A stretch of 64,000 nt of DNA from QHXQ01 sp963788965 (GCA_963788965.1 CAWBIK010000006.1:1550001-1614000); one strand, 5' to 3'; shown: positions 55,309-64,000, counted from the first letter of the stretch. Notes: generated by a model not told the origin, from the sequence alone. Numbers and translations: made by a program.

Positions 55309-55388
55309 TGCGGAATGCGGATGTCGGAGTGCGGATTAGAAGGAACTATTGTTCCTTCTAATCCGCACTCCGACATCCGCATTCCGCA
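55309..55388. repeat. Perfect 38-bp palindrome with 4-base loop, GCGGAAT family
   Basis: The left arm (55309-55346) and right arm (55351-55388) are exact inverted copies. Arms are five 7-nt units (GCGGAAT, GCGGATG, TCGGAGT and variants). It starts 2 bases past the PBP4 stop. Confidence 0.97.
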
Positions 55389-55403
55389 ATCCCTAAAAGC
55401 CGC

Positions 55404-55435
55404 GCGCCCCGGCGGCCTGAGAGGCACCGGGGCGC
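55404..55435 (+). terminator. GC-rich hairpin after the PBP4 gene
   Basis: A 9-bp stem GCGCCCCGG/CCGGGGCGC with a 14-base loop, directly after the heptad hairpin. No T-run follows, so it may not be rho-independent. Confidence 0.4.
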
Positions 55436-56030
55436 TCTGTCGCCCGGCTGGCGCGCGATGTGCGGCAACACGCACCGACGGACGAACCTGGCAGACACCC
55501 GCCTGAGTGAACTACGCTCGCGCATCTTTTTGCCTTGCCGCACGCGCTCTGGCGCAGTTTCCTGCCGGGTCGGTCAATCAGCTCAGCACTCATTCGAGCA
55601 TGCCCTCTCGCACGAGCGCCGAACTGACGACGCGCAGCACTCTATTGCAAACCTGAGGCCGCGCCGCACGGACACACGCCTCATGCACAAATAACCAAGA
55701 CTCCGCACGCGTTTTTTAACTTCACCCGGCCTGCGCTCATGTTGGACCAGCATCGTGGCCACGCGCCTGTTGTTTCCGTTAGTGACAACTGTATGTAACG
55801 CGCGTGTGGTTGCGCGGCGAATTGATGGTGTGAAGCGTGCTTCACTATCGTGTCACTTTGGGTAACAACGCGATAGGTCGTCGTAGCCGTGCGCCCCTTG
55901 TGTTCACTTAACAATGCCGCTGTTTCCTTGTTGGCATCCGGTTTGCCATACGTGCCGCCGAGCGTCAGACGCGGCTTTACGAAGCGCCGGCCGGCGCTTC
56001 GTAACAAACTTCCACAGGCCCGAACCAGCC
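55436..56030 (+). other. 600-base leader region of the minor-pilin cluster; no gene accepted
   Basis: A GG-N10-GC element (TGGCGCG...GTGC, 55449-55463) resembles a sigma54 -24/-12 promoter and would suit the sigma54 activator downstream, but a single match is weak. The open frame that continues into the FimT gene from 55914 shows no pilin-like sequence before 56031. Confidence 0.35.
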
Positions 56031-56675
56031 ATGCAGCAGCGCGAGATGAAGCACGAGAGCCACGTCGCGGCGCGGCGCGAGCGCGGTCTGAGCACGGTCG
56101 AAATTCTGATCATCATGGCGGTCGTCTGTGTCATCGCCGGCTTTGCCGTCTTCAGCGTCGTGCGTGCGCGCGAGAACATGCGGCTCGTCAACGCCGCGCG
56201 CGAGTTGCAAGGCAACTTGGAGAAGGCCCGCGCCGATGCCGTCCGTCGCCATGGCGTCGCTTCCATACAGGTGCTCGACGCGCGCAGCTACGTTATCGCC
56301 ATCGACTTGAACGGCGACGGCACGGTCGATGCCAACGGCAACGGTATGATCGACGCGGCCGATCAGCGCGTCGTCTATCTGCCGGTCGGCGTCAACTTCG
56401 ACATGAACCCAAACCAACCCGCCGCCGTCTTCGATTGGCGCGGGCGCGTGCCGAACGACATGCGCTTCGTCCTGCGCGGGGTGAACGGCTATGGCCAGCC
56501 GACGCACTCCATGCCCGACATCACGCTCGACATCACGGCTGGCGGCGACATCGCCGTCAACAGCGACGTGCAGGAGCATCTGCCCGCCATCGACGCCACG
56601 CCGTTTCCGACGCCGACGCCGAGTTTGACCATGACGCCGACGCCCACGCCGACCCCTTCGCCTGCGCCGGGTTAG
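56031..56675 (+). CDS. GspH/FimT-type minor pseudopilin with C-terminal Pro/Thr tail
   Basis: 214 residues from ATG 56031; ATG 56046 is an alternative. The prepilin signal RRERGLSTVEILIIMAVV has the Gly before the cleavage site, and Glu at mature position 5 (LSTVE) is canonical. A calcium-loop-like DLNGDGTVDANGNGMIDAAD lies at about 90-110, followed by a GspH-like beta domain and a PTPTPSLTMTPTPTPTP tail. Start of a four-gene minor-pilin run. Confidence 0.85.
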   Translation: MQQREMKHESHVAARRERGLSTVEILIIMAVVCVIAGFAVFSVVRARENMRLVNAARELQGNLEKARADAVRRHGVASIQVLDARSYVIAIDLNGDGTVDANGNGMIDAADQRVVYLPVGVNFDMNPNQPAAVFDWRGRVPNDMRFVLRGVNGYGQPTHSMPDITLDITAGGDIAVNSDVQEHLPAIDATPFPTPTPSLTMTPTPTPTPSPAPG

Positions 56676-56724
56676 TCAACGCCTGCAACTAATCGCTAGC
56701 ATCTTCCGAAGCCGCGCAAGGCTT

Positions 56725-57240
56725 ATGCAGCAAGTTACGCTTTCACTGCGAACAGATACGAGCCACGACGAACGGGCGCGCGCACGTCGCCGCGCGTTTG
56801 TGCGCGCGGACGCGGGCTTTAGTTTGATCGAGACGGCCATTGCGCTGCTGGTCCTGATGGTCGTGGGCTTGGGCGCGACCTCGCTTTTCTTTTACGCCGT
56901 TCGTTACAACGCGGGCGCGGCCGAACGTGCGATGGCGCTCGCCGTCGCGCAGCAGAAGTTGGAAAGCTTGCGCGCCGTGCCGTTCGACGATCCCCTGCTT
57001 GCGCCCGCCAACGAGACGGACATCTGCACCGCCGCCGAGCCATGCTACAGCGGCGACCGCGCGTTCACGGCCACCAAGACAGTCATCACCTCGAACAACG
57101 TCACGGTCAACGGTCTGACGCGGCCGACAACCAAGACGATCACGATCAGCGTGCTGCCTCTGCGCGGCAGTCTGCCGTGGACGGCGGGCGCGATCAGCGT
57201 CACGACGCAACGCGCCACGCTCTTGCGCGGACCGCACTAA
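56725..57240 (+). CDS. PilV-type minor pilin
   Basis: 171 residues: prepilin motif DAGFSLIETAIALLVLMVVG (Gly before cleavage, Glu at +5) with a 31-residue leader, longer than usual. The globular part has two Cys (CTAAEPC) that could form a disulfide. Lies 49 bases after the FimT-like gene. Confidence 0.86.
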   Translation: MQQVTLSLRTDTSHDERARARRRAFVRADAGFSLIETAIALLVLMVVGLGATSLFFYAVRYNAGAAERAMALAVAQQKLESLRAVPFDDPLLAPANETDICTAAEPCYSGDRAFTATKTVITSNNVTVNGLTRPTTKTITISVLPLRGSLPWTAGAISVTTQRATLLRGPH

Positions 57241-57299
57241 AGCACAAGCAGCGGGCGCGTGCTGCGCGGCTTGCAGTTGAAGCTATTGATGATCCTTGT

Positions 57300-58019
57300 A
57301 TGAAACGGACGACGAAAGCGCGGCGGCGCGGCGAGGCCGGTTTTTCGCTGATCGAGTTGATGATCTCGCTCGCGGTGACGATTGTGGTGACGGGGCTGGC
57401 CGTCGGGTTGCTCGTTGGTTCGTTCAAAGTTCGTGTGCGCGAAGATCGCAAGTCCGATGCTATTTCGGATGTGCGGCGCACGCTCGGCGCGATGACGCGC
57501 GAGATGGCTAACGCCGGTTATGGTCTGACCGGCGAGACGCTGCCCGCAAATGGCATCGTCGCGGCCGACTCGAACAGCAACTCGATCCGCATCCTGTCGA
57601 ACGCAGATCGCTTCACAGGCGGCGCAACGCCCGACTCGCCTTCGAGTCCCGACGAGGATGTGATCTATCGCTTCGTCAACGACGCGACGACCGGGCGACG
57701 CTACATCGTGCGCTTCGACGTGAACAACACGGACGCCGTGCCAACCGTGCTGGCCGACCGCATCGACTCGTTCATCATTCGCTACTACCCGCAGAAGGTC
57801 ACGTACACAACGCGCACTTGCGACATAGAGGACGCGCAAGACAGCGCGGGTCACATCGTCTATGAAGTGCCGCCCGATCAGGCCACATACGTCGTCGTCT
57901 CCGCCTGCGTGCAACTGCCCGCCGCCAGACAGTTCGGCCAGAGCAGCAACGATCAGCCCGTCATGCAGCAGTTGACCTCGGACGTGCAGCTACGCAATGC
58001 CACGGTCAATGTCTATTAA
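57300..58019 (+). CDS. PilW-type minor pilin
   Basis: 239 residues from ATG 57300, with prepilin motif EAGFSLIELMISLAVTIVVT, then REMANAGYGLTGETLP and a globular beta domain. A frame upstream of the ATG is unsupported. PilW-like subunits prime pilus assembly with PilV and PilX. Confidence 0.86.
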   Translation: MKRTTKARRRGEAGFSLIELMISLAVTIVVTGLAVGLLVGSFKVRVREDRKSDAISDVRRTLGAMTREMANAGYGLTGETLPANGIVAADSNSNSIRILSNADRFTGGATPDSPSSPDEDVIYRFVNDATTGRRYIVRFDVNNTDAVPTVLADRIDSFIIRYYPQKVTYTTRTCDIEDAQDSAGHIVYEVPPDQATYVVVSACVQLPAARQFGQSSNDQPVMQQLTSDVQLRNATVNVY

Positions 58020-58058
58020 CTGGCCGCGCGCCGCGAACGAGGACAGGTCTTAATCGTT

Positions 58059-59879
58059 ATGCGAACCAGAACGAACCGCTCGCCCGCCCGCCACATGCGC
58101 CGCCAACGCGAGCGCGGCGCGGCGCTCTTGATGATGCTGCTCGTCGCCACACTGATCTTAGCGGCGGGCGGCGCGCTCATCCTCTCGTCCGCGCTGACGG
58201 GCACGAACGCCGCCGATGCGACGGCCGAGAAGCAAGCGTATTACGCGGCCGAGGCCGGACTGCAAATGTCCATGAACGCGTTGCGCGGTAACATGGCGCA
58301 CGACAGCGCGGTCGCCAACGGCACGCGCATGAACTTTCGCACGGCGGTCACGCCCGATCTATCGAACGGTGTAGGGCGCTCGCCGAACAACGACCCGTGC
58401 GTCGCGGACACGCCCAACTTGCCAAGCCCGTGTCGCCTGCAAGGTTGGCTGCCTTACAACTCGAACGGCGTCGTCCCCGTCGATCCGAACGGCAGTTCAT
58501 CGTTCCGCACAACCGTCTATGATCCCGATCAGAGTCATCGGATTACTTACAGCACGTCGGGCCAGTTTCGCGGCTTGAACGGCATCGTCGGTTCGATCCT
58601 CGGCCCGAACCAGATCAAGCTCGGCGGCCTGCTCGACTTCATCACGATTACCTTCGTGCCGAAACCGGCGACGACGATCAACGCCAATCAACCGACGCCG
58701 ATTGATCTCGGCTCGTTCCGCGTTCAGAAGTCGTCGCTGCTCGCCGCACTGCCGCTCAACCTCGGCGCGTTCGCCACGTTCGATCTGACGGTCACGCAGA
58801 CAAGTCCGTGGCAGGGCACGACCGTCTTCAAGAACATCACGCTCGGCACGCCGGGCATACTCTCGTGCCCGCTGCAACTGTTCCGGCTCAACATCCCGCA
58901 ACCCGGTCGCAAGGCCGGCGGCACAGACTTCATCATCAACTCGAATCTTATCAACGTTGGTTGCCCGCCCGCCGTCAACGCGGCCGTCGTGGAACAGATA
59001 CAGGCGACGCTCGGCCCGCCGCCGCCGCGCCGTCTGGTCGTGCGGACAGTCGGCTTCGGGCCGCACTTCGCGCGCAAGCAGATGGAGATGTCAGTGTCGC
59101 GCGCCGATCTCTTGTTTGAAGTGCCAGCGACGCTGACCGTGCGCGGCGCGGACGATTGCAGCGCGCTCAATTTCAACACCGGCAACAGCAACGCACAGAC
59201 CTACACGGGCAACGATCACGGCAACCCGCCGGAAGCGGCGCGCCCTGCGATTGCTGTGCGCGCGTGCGATTACGATGACGTGGTTGGCGGCACGGGCAAG
59301 CCGAACAACGTCACCGGCTCGTCGCAAGTCGGCATCATGGCGGGGCCGCCCGGCGGCGGCGCGCTGACTTCGGAGACAGTGGACACGCCCGACTTCCTGC
59401 AAACCGCCAACGCCGCGCGCGCTTATCTCAACGACTTGCAGACGACGGCCATCGCGCAAGGTCGTTACTTCAAGCCCGCGCCCGGTACGCCTTACGCGTC
59501 GAACGAAGGCACGGCGAGTAATCCCGCCTTCACCTTCGTTGACGGCGACTGCAATCTAACGGGCGGCGCGGGCTTTCTGATCGTGACCGGCGAGTTGAAC
59601 ATGAGCGGCAACCCTTCGTTCGATGGCGTGATACTTGTGCTTGGTGAAGGGCGTATGAACCGCAACGGCGGCGGCAGCGGCGACATCAGCGGCGCAATCG
59701 TCCTCGCCAAGTTTGCGCGCACATGGGACAGCAGCGAGAATGGTCTATCGCATCCATTCCTCGCGCCCACCTTCAACACCAACGGCGGCGGCAACGCAGA
59801 CGTGCAATACAACTCAACCGCCATCGAGCGCGCCCTCAGCGGCTTCGGCGCACGCGTCACCGGAGTTCTCGAATACTGA
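58059..59879 (+). CDS. PilX-type pilus assembly protein, unusually large
   Basis: 606 residues. The N-terminus RQRERGAALLMMLLVATLIL with GAALL and AAEAGLQMSMNAL matches PilX/PilN-type prepilin N-termini. The rest is a long Asn/Gly/Thr-rich domain with proline-rich stretches and several Cys, far longer than classical PilX (about 160-200 residues). It may be an adhesin-bearing tip subunit. The cluster order FimT-PilV-PilW-PilX is typical; PilY1/PilE are not in the window. Confidence 0.82.
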   Translation: MRTRTNRSPARHMRRQRERGAALLMMLLVATLILAAGGALILSSALTGTNAADATAEKQAYYAAEAGLQMSMNALRGNMAHDSAVANGTRMNFRTAVTPDLSNGVGRSPNNDPCVADTPNLPSPCRLQGWLPYNSNGVVPVDPNGSSSFRTTVYDPDQSHRITYSTSGQFRGLNGIVGSILGPNQIKLGGLLDFITITFVPKPATTINANQPTPIDLGSFRVQKSSLLAALPLNLGAFATFDLTVTQTSPWQGTTVFKNITLGTPGILSCPLQLFRLNIPQPGRKAGGTDFIINSNLINVGCPPAVNAAVVEQIQATLGPPPPRRLVVRTVGFGPHFARKQMEMSVSRADLLFEVPATLTVRGADDCSALNFNTGNSNAQTYTGNDHGNPPEAARPAIAVRACDYDDVVGGTGKPNNVTGSSQVGIMAGPPGGGALTSETVDTPDFLQTANAARAYLNDLQTTAIAQGRYFKPAPGTPYASNEGTASNPAFTFVDGDCNLTGGAGFLIVTGELNMSGNPSFDGVILVLGEGRMNRNGGGSGDISGAIVLAKFARTWDSSENGLSHPFLAPTFNTNGGGNADVQYNSTAIERALSGFGARVTGVLEY

Positions 59880-59980
59880 CCGCGTTAACTACCAAGCTAA
59901 ACGGCAAGCGGGTCGCACTCGACAAAGAGCGCGGCCCGCTGCTCCGTTGCATCGCATCATGTCTCTTGACACACCGGAAA

Positions 59981-60067
59981 GAAATGATGAACGATGAAGT
60001 ATGAATGATGAATAAAGAATCAAGCTTATCTTTCATTCACCATGCATCATTCATCGTTCATCATTTT
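59981..60067. repeat. Heptad-repeat hairpin, GATGAAC/GATGAAT family
   Basis: A 16-bp perfect outer stem (59982-59997 with 60051-60066) plus inner units (ATGAATG, AATAAAG). It ends six bases before the response-regulator ATG, covering the place a ribosome-binding site would occupy. Confidence 0.9.
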
Positions 60068-60072
60068 CCGCC

Positions 60073-61452
60073 ATGCCTGACATTCTGCTCGTCGAGGATA
60101 AGGAGAGTTTGCGGCGCGTGTTGCGTCTGACGTTGGAGCAGGCGCGTTACACCGTGACCGAGGCGGCGGACGCGCGCGCGGCGCAAGTTGAGATCGCGCG
60201 CACGCCTTATCGACTCGTCTTAACTGATCTGCGTATGCCGCACGGTTCGGGCCTCGACGTGTTGCGTGCGGCGCGCGCCGCCGATCCGTTTGTGCCCGTC
60301 GTCGTGATGACCGCTTACGGTTCGATTGATGAAGCGGTGCAGGCGATGAAAGACGGCGCGCACGACTTTCTACAAAAGCCCGTGGACTCGAATCACTTGC
60401 TGCTCTTGGTTGAGCGCGCGTTGGAACAGGCGCGTTTGCGGACCGAGAACATGCTATTGCGCGAGGAGTGGTCGCGCCGCTACGGCTTCCCGCGCATCAT
60501 TGGCGAATCGGACGCGATCAAGCGCGCGGTCGCGGAGACGCAGCGCGTCGCGCCGACCGAAGCGACCGTCTTACTGTTGGGTGAATCGGGCACGGGCAAA
60601 GAGTTGTTCGCGCGCGCCGTCCATCATCTCTCGCCGCGCCGCGATAAACCGTTCGTGGCGATCAACTGCGCCGCGATCCCTGAAACCTTGATCGAGTCGG
60701 AACTGTTCGGCCACGAACGCGGCGCGTTCACGGGCGCGACCGACCGCCGCCCCGGCAAGTTCGAGTTAGCGACGGGCGGGACAGTCTTCCTAGACGAGAT
60801 CGGCGAACTGCCGCTCGGCGTGCAAGGCAAACTCTTGCGCGCGATTGAAGAGAAGACCGTTGATCGCATCGGCGGGCGGGCAAGCGTCGCGGTGGACGTG
60901 CGGATCGTCGCGGCGACGAACCGCGAGTTGCAGCAAGCATCCGAGCGCGGCGAGTTTCGGCGTGATCTATATTTCCGCCTCGCCGTCTTCCCCGTCGAGA
61001 TTCCGCCGCTGCGCGTGCGCGACGACGACGTGCTTTTGCTCGCGCGGCATTTCGCCGCGCAGTTCGGCAAAGAACTGCGCGGTCGTGAAGCGGTCCTAAG
61101 CGACGCCAGCATCGAGCGCCTGCGCGCGCACGCATGGCCCGGCAACGTGCGCGAGTTGGAGAACACAATCGAACGCGCCTGCATCCTCGCCGACACGCTC
61201 ATGCTTGAGCCGCGCGACCTCGGCTTGCCGGTTAAAGACGCAGACAAGACCGAAGCCGTCACGCCGACGTTTGCCGACTTGGATTTGTCAGGCTCGCTCG
61301 GCGCGGCGACCGAACGCACCGTCCGCCTCGTCGAACGCCGCAAGATCACAGAGGCACTCCGCGCACACGACGGCAACAAGACCCGCGCCGCCGACACGCT
61401 CGGCGTCAGCTACAAGACGCTCCTGACGAAGATCAAGGATTACGAACTCTAA
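60073..61452 (+). CDS. Sigma54-dependent response regulator (NtrC/PilR type)
   Basis: 459 residues: receiver domain 3-115 (ILLVEDKESLRRVLRLTLEQ, phospho-Asp in LVLTDLRMPHGSG, Lys in FLQKPVDSN), AAA+ core about 140-375 with Walker A GESGTGKEL, GAFTGATDR (sigma54 contact), Walker B GGTVFLDEIGELPL, and Fis-type HTH at about 415-459 (DGNKTRAADTLGVSYKTLLT). It controls sigma54 genes after phosphorylation. The neighbouring minor-pilin cluster suggests pilin or surface genes as targets. Its sensor kinase is not in the window. Confidence 0.95.
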   Translation: MPDILLVEDKESLRRVLRLTLEQARYTVTEAADARAAQVEIARTPYRLVLTDLRMPHGSGLDVLRAARAADPFVPVVVMTAYGSIDEAVQAMKDGAHDFLQKPVDSNHLLLLVERALEQARLRTENMLLREEWSRRYGFPRIIGESDAIKRAVAETQRVAPTEATVLLLGESGTGKELFARAVHHLSPRRDKPFVAINCAAIPETLIESELFGHERGAFTGATDRRPGKFELATGGTVFLDEIGELPLGVQGKLLRAIEEKTVDRIGGRASVAVDVRIVAATNRELQQASERGEFRRDLYFRLAVFPVEIPPLRVRDDDVLLLARHFAAQFGKELRGREAVLSDASIERLRAHAWPGNVRELENTIERACILADTLMLEPRDLGLPVKDADKTEAVTPTFADLDLSGSLGAATERTVRLVERRKITEALRAHDGNKTRAADTLGVSYKTLLTKIKDYEL

Positions 61453-61498
61453 AGCAGATGCTTGCGCCCTGTTCAATCGGCCTTTAATCTTCCGCGTG

Positions 61499-63265
61499 AT
61501 GAGATCAGACTCGCAGGGCGACACGCAAACCGACCCGTCCACAGCACCCACATCCTCGCAGACCAATGACGAGCAGCCCCAATCTCACCAAGACGCGAGT
61601 TTGATCGCGGGCGAGATGGACGTGCCCGTCGGCGCGGTGACGGGCGAGTTTCCGGCCGAGCAGGAAGCAGAGGTGCGCGCGCGCGAGGCCGGCACGAACA
61701 AGCACGCCTTCCTCGTCATGGCCGGCATCTTGATCAGTCGCGTCGTCGGCCTCGTCCGCCAACGCGTCATGGCGCATTACTTCGGCACGACCGACGTGGG
61801 CGACGCCTTCAACATCGCCCTACGCATCCCCAACTTTCTGCAAAACGTCTTCGGCGAAGGCGCGCTCTCCGCTTCGTTCATTCCCGTCTATGCCGGCTTG
61901 CTCGCGCATAAAAAAGATGAAGAGGCCGACCACGTGGCCCGCGCCGTCTTCTCGCTGCTTGCGCTGACAACTTCGCTGCTCGTCCTGCTCGGCGTCCTGT
62001 TCACGCCCGCGCTCATCAGCGTCATCGCGCTCGGCTACACGGGCGCGAAACGCGACCTGACGATTGCGCTCGTCCGCATCTTCTTCCCAAGCACGGGTCT
62101 ACTCGTCCTCTCCGCTTGGTGTCTCGGCGTGCTCAACAGTCATCGGCGCTTCTTCCTCTCCTATACCGCGCCCGTGCTCTGGAATCTCGCCATCATCAGC
62201 ACGCTCATCTTCTTCGGCAGCCGCAACGCCAGCGAAGACGCACTCGGCCGGCTCGCACAATACACGGCTTGGGGTTCGGTAGTCGGCAGCGCCCTACAGT
62301 TCTGCGTCCAACTCCCGACCGTGCTCGGTCTGCTACGCAGTCTGCGCCCCGTGGTTGACGTGGCGTCGGCGCACGTCCGCGAAGTGATCCGCAACTTCGT
62401 GCCGGTCTTCATCAGTCGCGGCGTCGTCCAGATCAGCGCCTTCGTCGATGCGATGCTGGCCAGCCTGCTCGGACAGGGCGCGCAGTCCGCGCTCGCCTAC
62501 ACGCAGAGTCTATACACGCTGCCCGTGAGCCTGTTCGGCATGTCGGTGTCGGCCGCCGAACTGCCCGCGATGGCGAGCGCGACCGGCAGCGTCGAAGAAC
62601 GCGCCGCGCACCTGCGCCGCCGTCTGGACGCAGGCTTGCGCCAGATCGCCTTCTTCATCGTGCCCTCGGCGATGGCGTTCCTTGCGCTCGGCGACGTGAT
62701 CGTCGGCGTCCTCTACCGCACAGGGCGCTTCACCGAGCGCGACACAACTTACGTCTGGGCTATTCTGGCGGGCGCAACCGTCGGGCTGCTCGCCTCAACC
62801 CTCGGCCGCCTCTATTCCTCGACCTATTACGCCTTGCACGACACGCGCACGCCGCTCCTGTTCGCCGTCGTGCGTGTCGTCTTGACCACCGCGCTCGGCT
62901 ACCTCTGCGCCCTGCCCCTGCCCCGCGCGCTCGGCGTAGAATTGCACTGGGGCGCGGTCGGTTTGACCGCATCTGCGGGCCTCTCCGGCTGGGTCGAGTT
63001 CTACCTGCTGCGCCGCAAGCTCAACCGCTTGATCGGTCGAACTGGTCTGCCCGCAAGCTTTATCCTCAAGCTGTGGGCGGCGGCGGCGGCCGGCGCGGCG
63101 GTCGGCTGGGGCATCAAGCTCGCCCTGCCCACACGCCAACCCTTCATCGTCGCCGCGCTCGTCCTCGTCCCCTACGGGCTGACCTATTTCGCCGTCACCT
63201 ACCTCTTCGGCCTGCCCGAACTGCGCAGCTTCACGGGCCGGCTCACACGCCTGTTGCGCCGCTAG
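61499..63265 (+). CDS. murJ: Lipid II flippase MurJ
   Basis: 588 residues from ATG 61499 (a GTG precedes it directly). After a 60-residue polar N-terminal extension, about 14 membrane helices follow. MurJ motifs: GTTDVGDAFNIALRIPNFLQ, NVFGEGALSASFIPVYAGLL, RIFFPSTGLLVLSAWCLGVL and YALHDTRTPLLFAVV. It flips lipid II across the inner membrane. The N-terminal extension is longer than in E. coli MurJ. Confidence 0.94.
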   Translation: MRSDSQGDTQTDPSTAPTSSQTNDEQPQSHQDASLIAGEMDVPVGAVTGEFPAEQEAEVRAREAGTNKHAFLVMAGILISRVVGLVRQRVMAHYFGTTDVGDAFNIALRIPNFLQNVFGEGALSASFIPVYAGLLAHKKDEEADHVARAVFSLLALTTSLLVLLGVLFTPALISVIALGYTGAKRDLTIALVRIFFPSTGLLVLSAWCLGVLNSHRRFFLSYTAPVLWNLAIISTLIFFGSRNASEDALGRLAQYTAWGSVVGSALQFCVQLPTVLGLLRSLRPVVDVASAHVREVIRNFVPVFISRGVVQISAFVDAMLASLLGQGAQSALAYTQSLYTLPVSLFGMSVSAAELPAMASATGSVEERAAHLRRRLDAGLRQIAFFIVPSAMAFLALGDVIVGVLYRTGRFTERDTTYVWAILAGATVGLLASTLGRLYSSTYYALHDTRTPLLFAVVRVVLTTALGYLCALPLPRALGVELHWGAVGLTASAGLSGWVEFYLLRRKLNRLIGRTGLPASFILKLWAAAAAGAAVGWGIKLALPTRQPFIVAALVLVPYGLTYFAVTYLFGLPELRSFTGRLTRLLRR

Positions 63266-63604
63266 CTGCGCAAACTGTGCTAAACTGCCGACGAATTTTT
63301 CTGGAAGACACGCCGGATTGAGCCTATAGCTTGTGTAAAGGTTTGAAAAACGGACTTCTTACGGCAATCAGTATGGTGCGTGCTTGCTCATTGCCTTTAG
63401 TCCATGCAGGGAGAGTTGCCCCTCCCTTGTGCTGTTTGCGGGCGGTCGCCGTGTCGAGTGCTGGTCGGGCGACGCGCTCTTGCCGTTAGACGTTCCGGGC
63501 CGTGCTTATCCGGTCGGCCCAATAGTAGACCGGTCGGCAGGCTGTAAATTTTTTCTGACGTTCAGTTGAGGACAAAAGGATCCACGGAGGCAAAGGGTTT
63601 CACC
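63266..63604 (+). other. Leader region of the secreted protein gene at 63605
   Basis: About 340 bases. A near-match to a sigma54 -24/-12 pair (TGGTGCG then TTGCT, one base short of the required spacing) lies at 63374-63387. A small GGGAG/CTCCC hairpin is at about 63407-63424. GGAGG at 63585-63589 is 15 bases before the ATG. No gene seen. Confidence 0.35.
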
Positions 63605-64000
63605 ATGAGAAGCATCGCAACAATGCTCAAACCGTTCGCGCTCGGTATCGCGCTCGTCGCCATTTTCGCTGTCGGGCAAACGGCTGCCAAAGCCGACCCC
63701 GTTACGTACTCGACCGCCGGCTCGTTTAACGGCGGCGGCAACTCGATCTCGTTCGGCTCAGGCGGCAACTTGACCAACATCACCTTTACGGGTGTGTCCA
63801 GCACGGTCAATGCAAATCCTTTCACCTTTGCTAGTCTCGGCGAGTTCCAGACCAGCACCACGGGGAGCGGAGCCACTATCACACCGGGCACAACCTTCTC
63901 CTTAACCATCACGCAAACTGTGCCCGGCGCAGGCTCAGGCGCGCTGCTCGGCACGATTAGCGGTACGATTACCCAGAACTCAAGCACCGGCATCGTGACT
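63605..64000 (+). CDS. Secreted protein, probable PEP-CTERM family, cut by window end
   Basis: 132 residues visible, frame open at 64000. Signal peptide (FALGIALVAIFAVGQTAAKA) strongly resembles that of the PEP-CTERM protein at 28480-29160: both read SxxTxLKPFA...A...AxAD. The mature part is Gly/Thr/Ser-rich beta sequence (TYSTAGSFNGGGNSISFGSG) of PEP-CTERM type. The PEP-CTERM signal itself would lie beyond the window, so the family assignment is inferred. Confidence 0.65.
   Translation, partial: MRSIATMLKPFALGIALVAIFAVGQTAAKADPVTYSTAGSFNGGGNSISFGSGGNLTNITFTGVSSTVNANPFTFASLGEFQTSTTGSGATITPGTTFSLTITQTVPGAGSGALLGTISGTITQNSSTGIVT

Overview
The window is GC-rich (well above 55% by eye), densely coded bacterial chromosome. 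No plasmid, phage, transposase, integrase or CRISPR gene was recognised. The gene set fits a Gram-negative-type, aerobic heterotroph: an OmpA-family surface protein, a lytic transglycosylase, MurJ and PBP4, PEP-CTERM sorting, a MauE-like protein, NuoI, SucCD, acetate kinase, Glu-family dehydrogenase, M13 peptidase and sigma54/minor-pilin genes. I infer Acidobacteriota, most likely Blastocatellia-like, from this combination and the style of the secreted proteins. This is inference, not a database result.

Layout: 1-2106 (+) tail of an unknown gene and a PgpH/7TM-HD phosphohydrolase. 2150-14369 (mostly -) Uma2 nuclease, HIT protein, HU/IHF, rpsA, a secreted BNR-propeller protein, a large OmpA-family protein, Glu dehydrogenase and LarE. 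14681-18769 (+) five small TPR, secreted or membrane genes. 18850-31617 (-) a MacB-like permease, SirB1-like protein, HAD, cNMP-DUF1003 fusion, ABC ATPase, NuoI, Ndk, coiled-coil protein, SucD, beta-CASP nuclease, zinc-finger protein, PEP-CTERM protein, MauE and SucC. 31987-35456 (+) M13 peptidase, OsmC, SCP/CAP. Then tRNA-Pro(GGG), a MerR regulator, an aspartyl protease and a glycine-zipper protein (-). 38422-44775 (+) aminotransferase, ThiL, CysS, class III aminotransferase, TPR protein. 44852-53635 (-) AckA, amidohydrolase, MFS, lytic transglycosylase, two unknowns, PIN toxin, TPR-aspartyl protease, Ogg-like glycosylase. 53919-64000 (+) PBP4, a four-gene minor-pilin cluster, sigma54 response regulator, MurJ and a second secreted protein cut by the window end.

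Two window-wide patterns stand out. First, about 16 intergenic spacers hold a long hairpin whose arms are stacks of near-identical 7-nt (sometimes 8-nt) units. Four are perfect palindromes with arms of 28 to 43 bp. The unit sequence differs between loci (CAGCGAT, CCAGTAG, GTGAATC, GATGAAT, GCGGAAT and others) but the architecture is the same, and several genes take their stop codon from the repeat. I regard this as the most interesting structure in the window. Second, at least ten single-base shifts interrupt otherwise normal genes (five in rpsA, one each in cysS, an SCP gene, an MFS gene, an amidohydrolase and probably a zinc-finger gene). All are best explained by one EXTRA base, which points to consensus error rather than true pseudogenes.

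Functionally the window mixes central metabolism (SucCD, AckA, GDH, NuoI, Ndk), envelope building (MurJ, PBP4, OmpA, lytic transglycosylase), surface display (PEP-CTERM proteins, minor pilins) and translation (S1, CysRS, tRNA-Pro).
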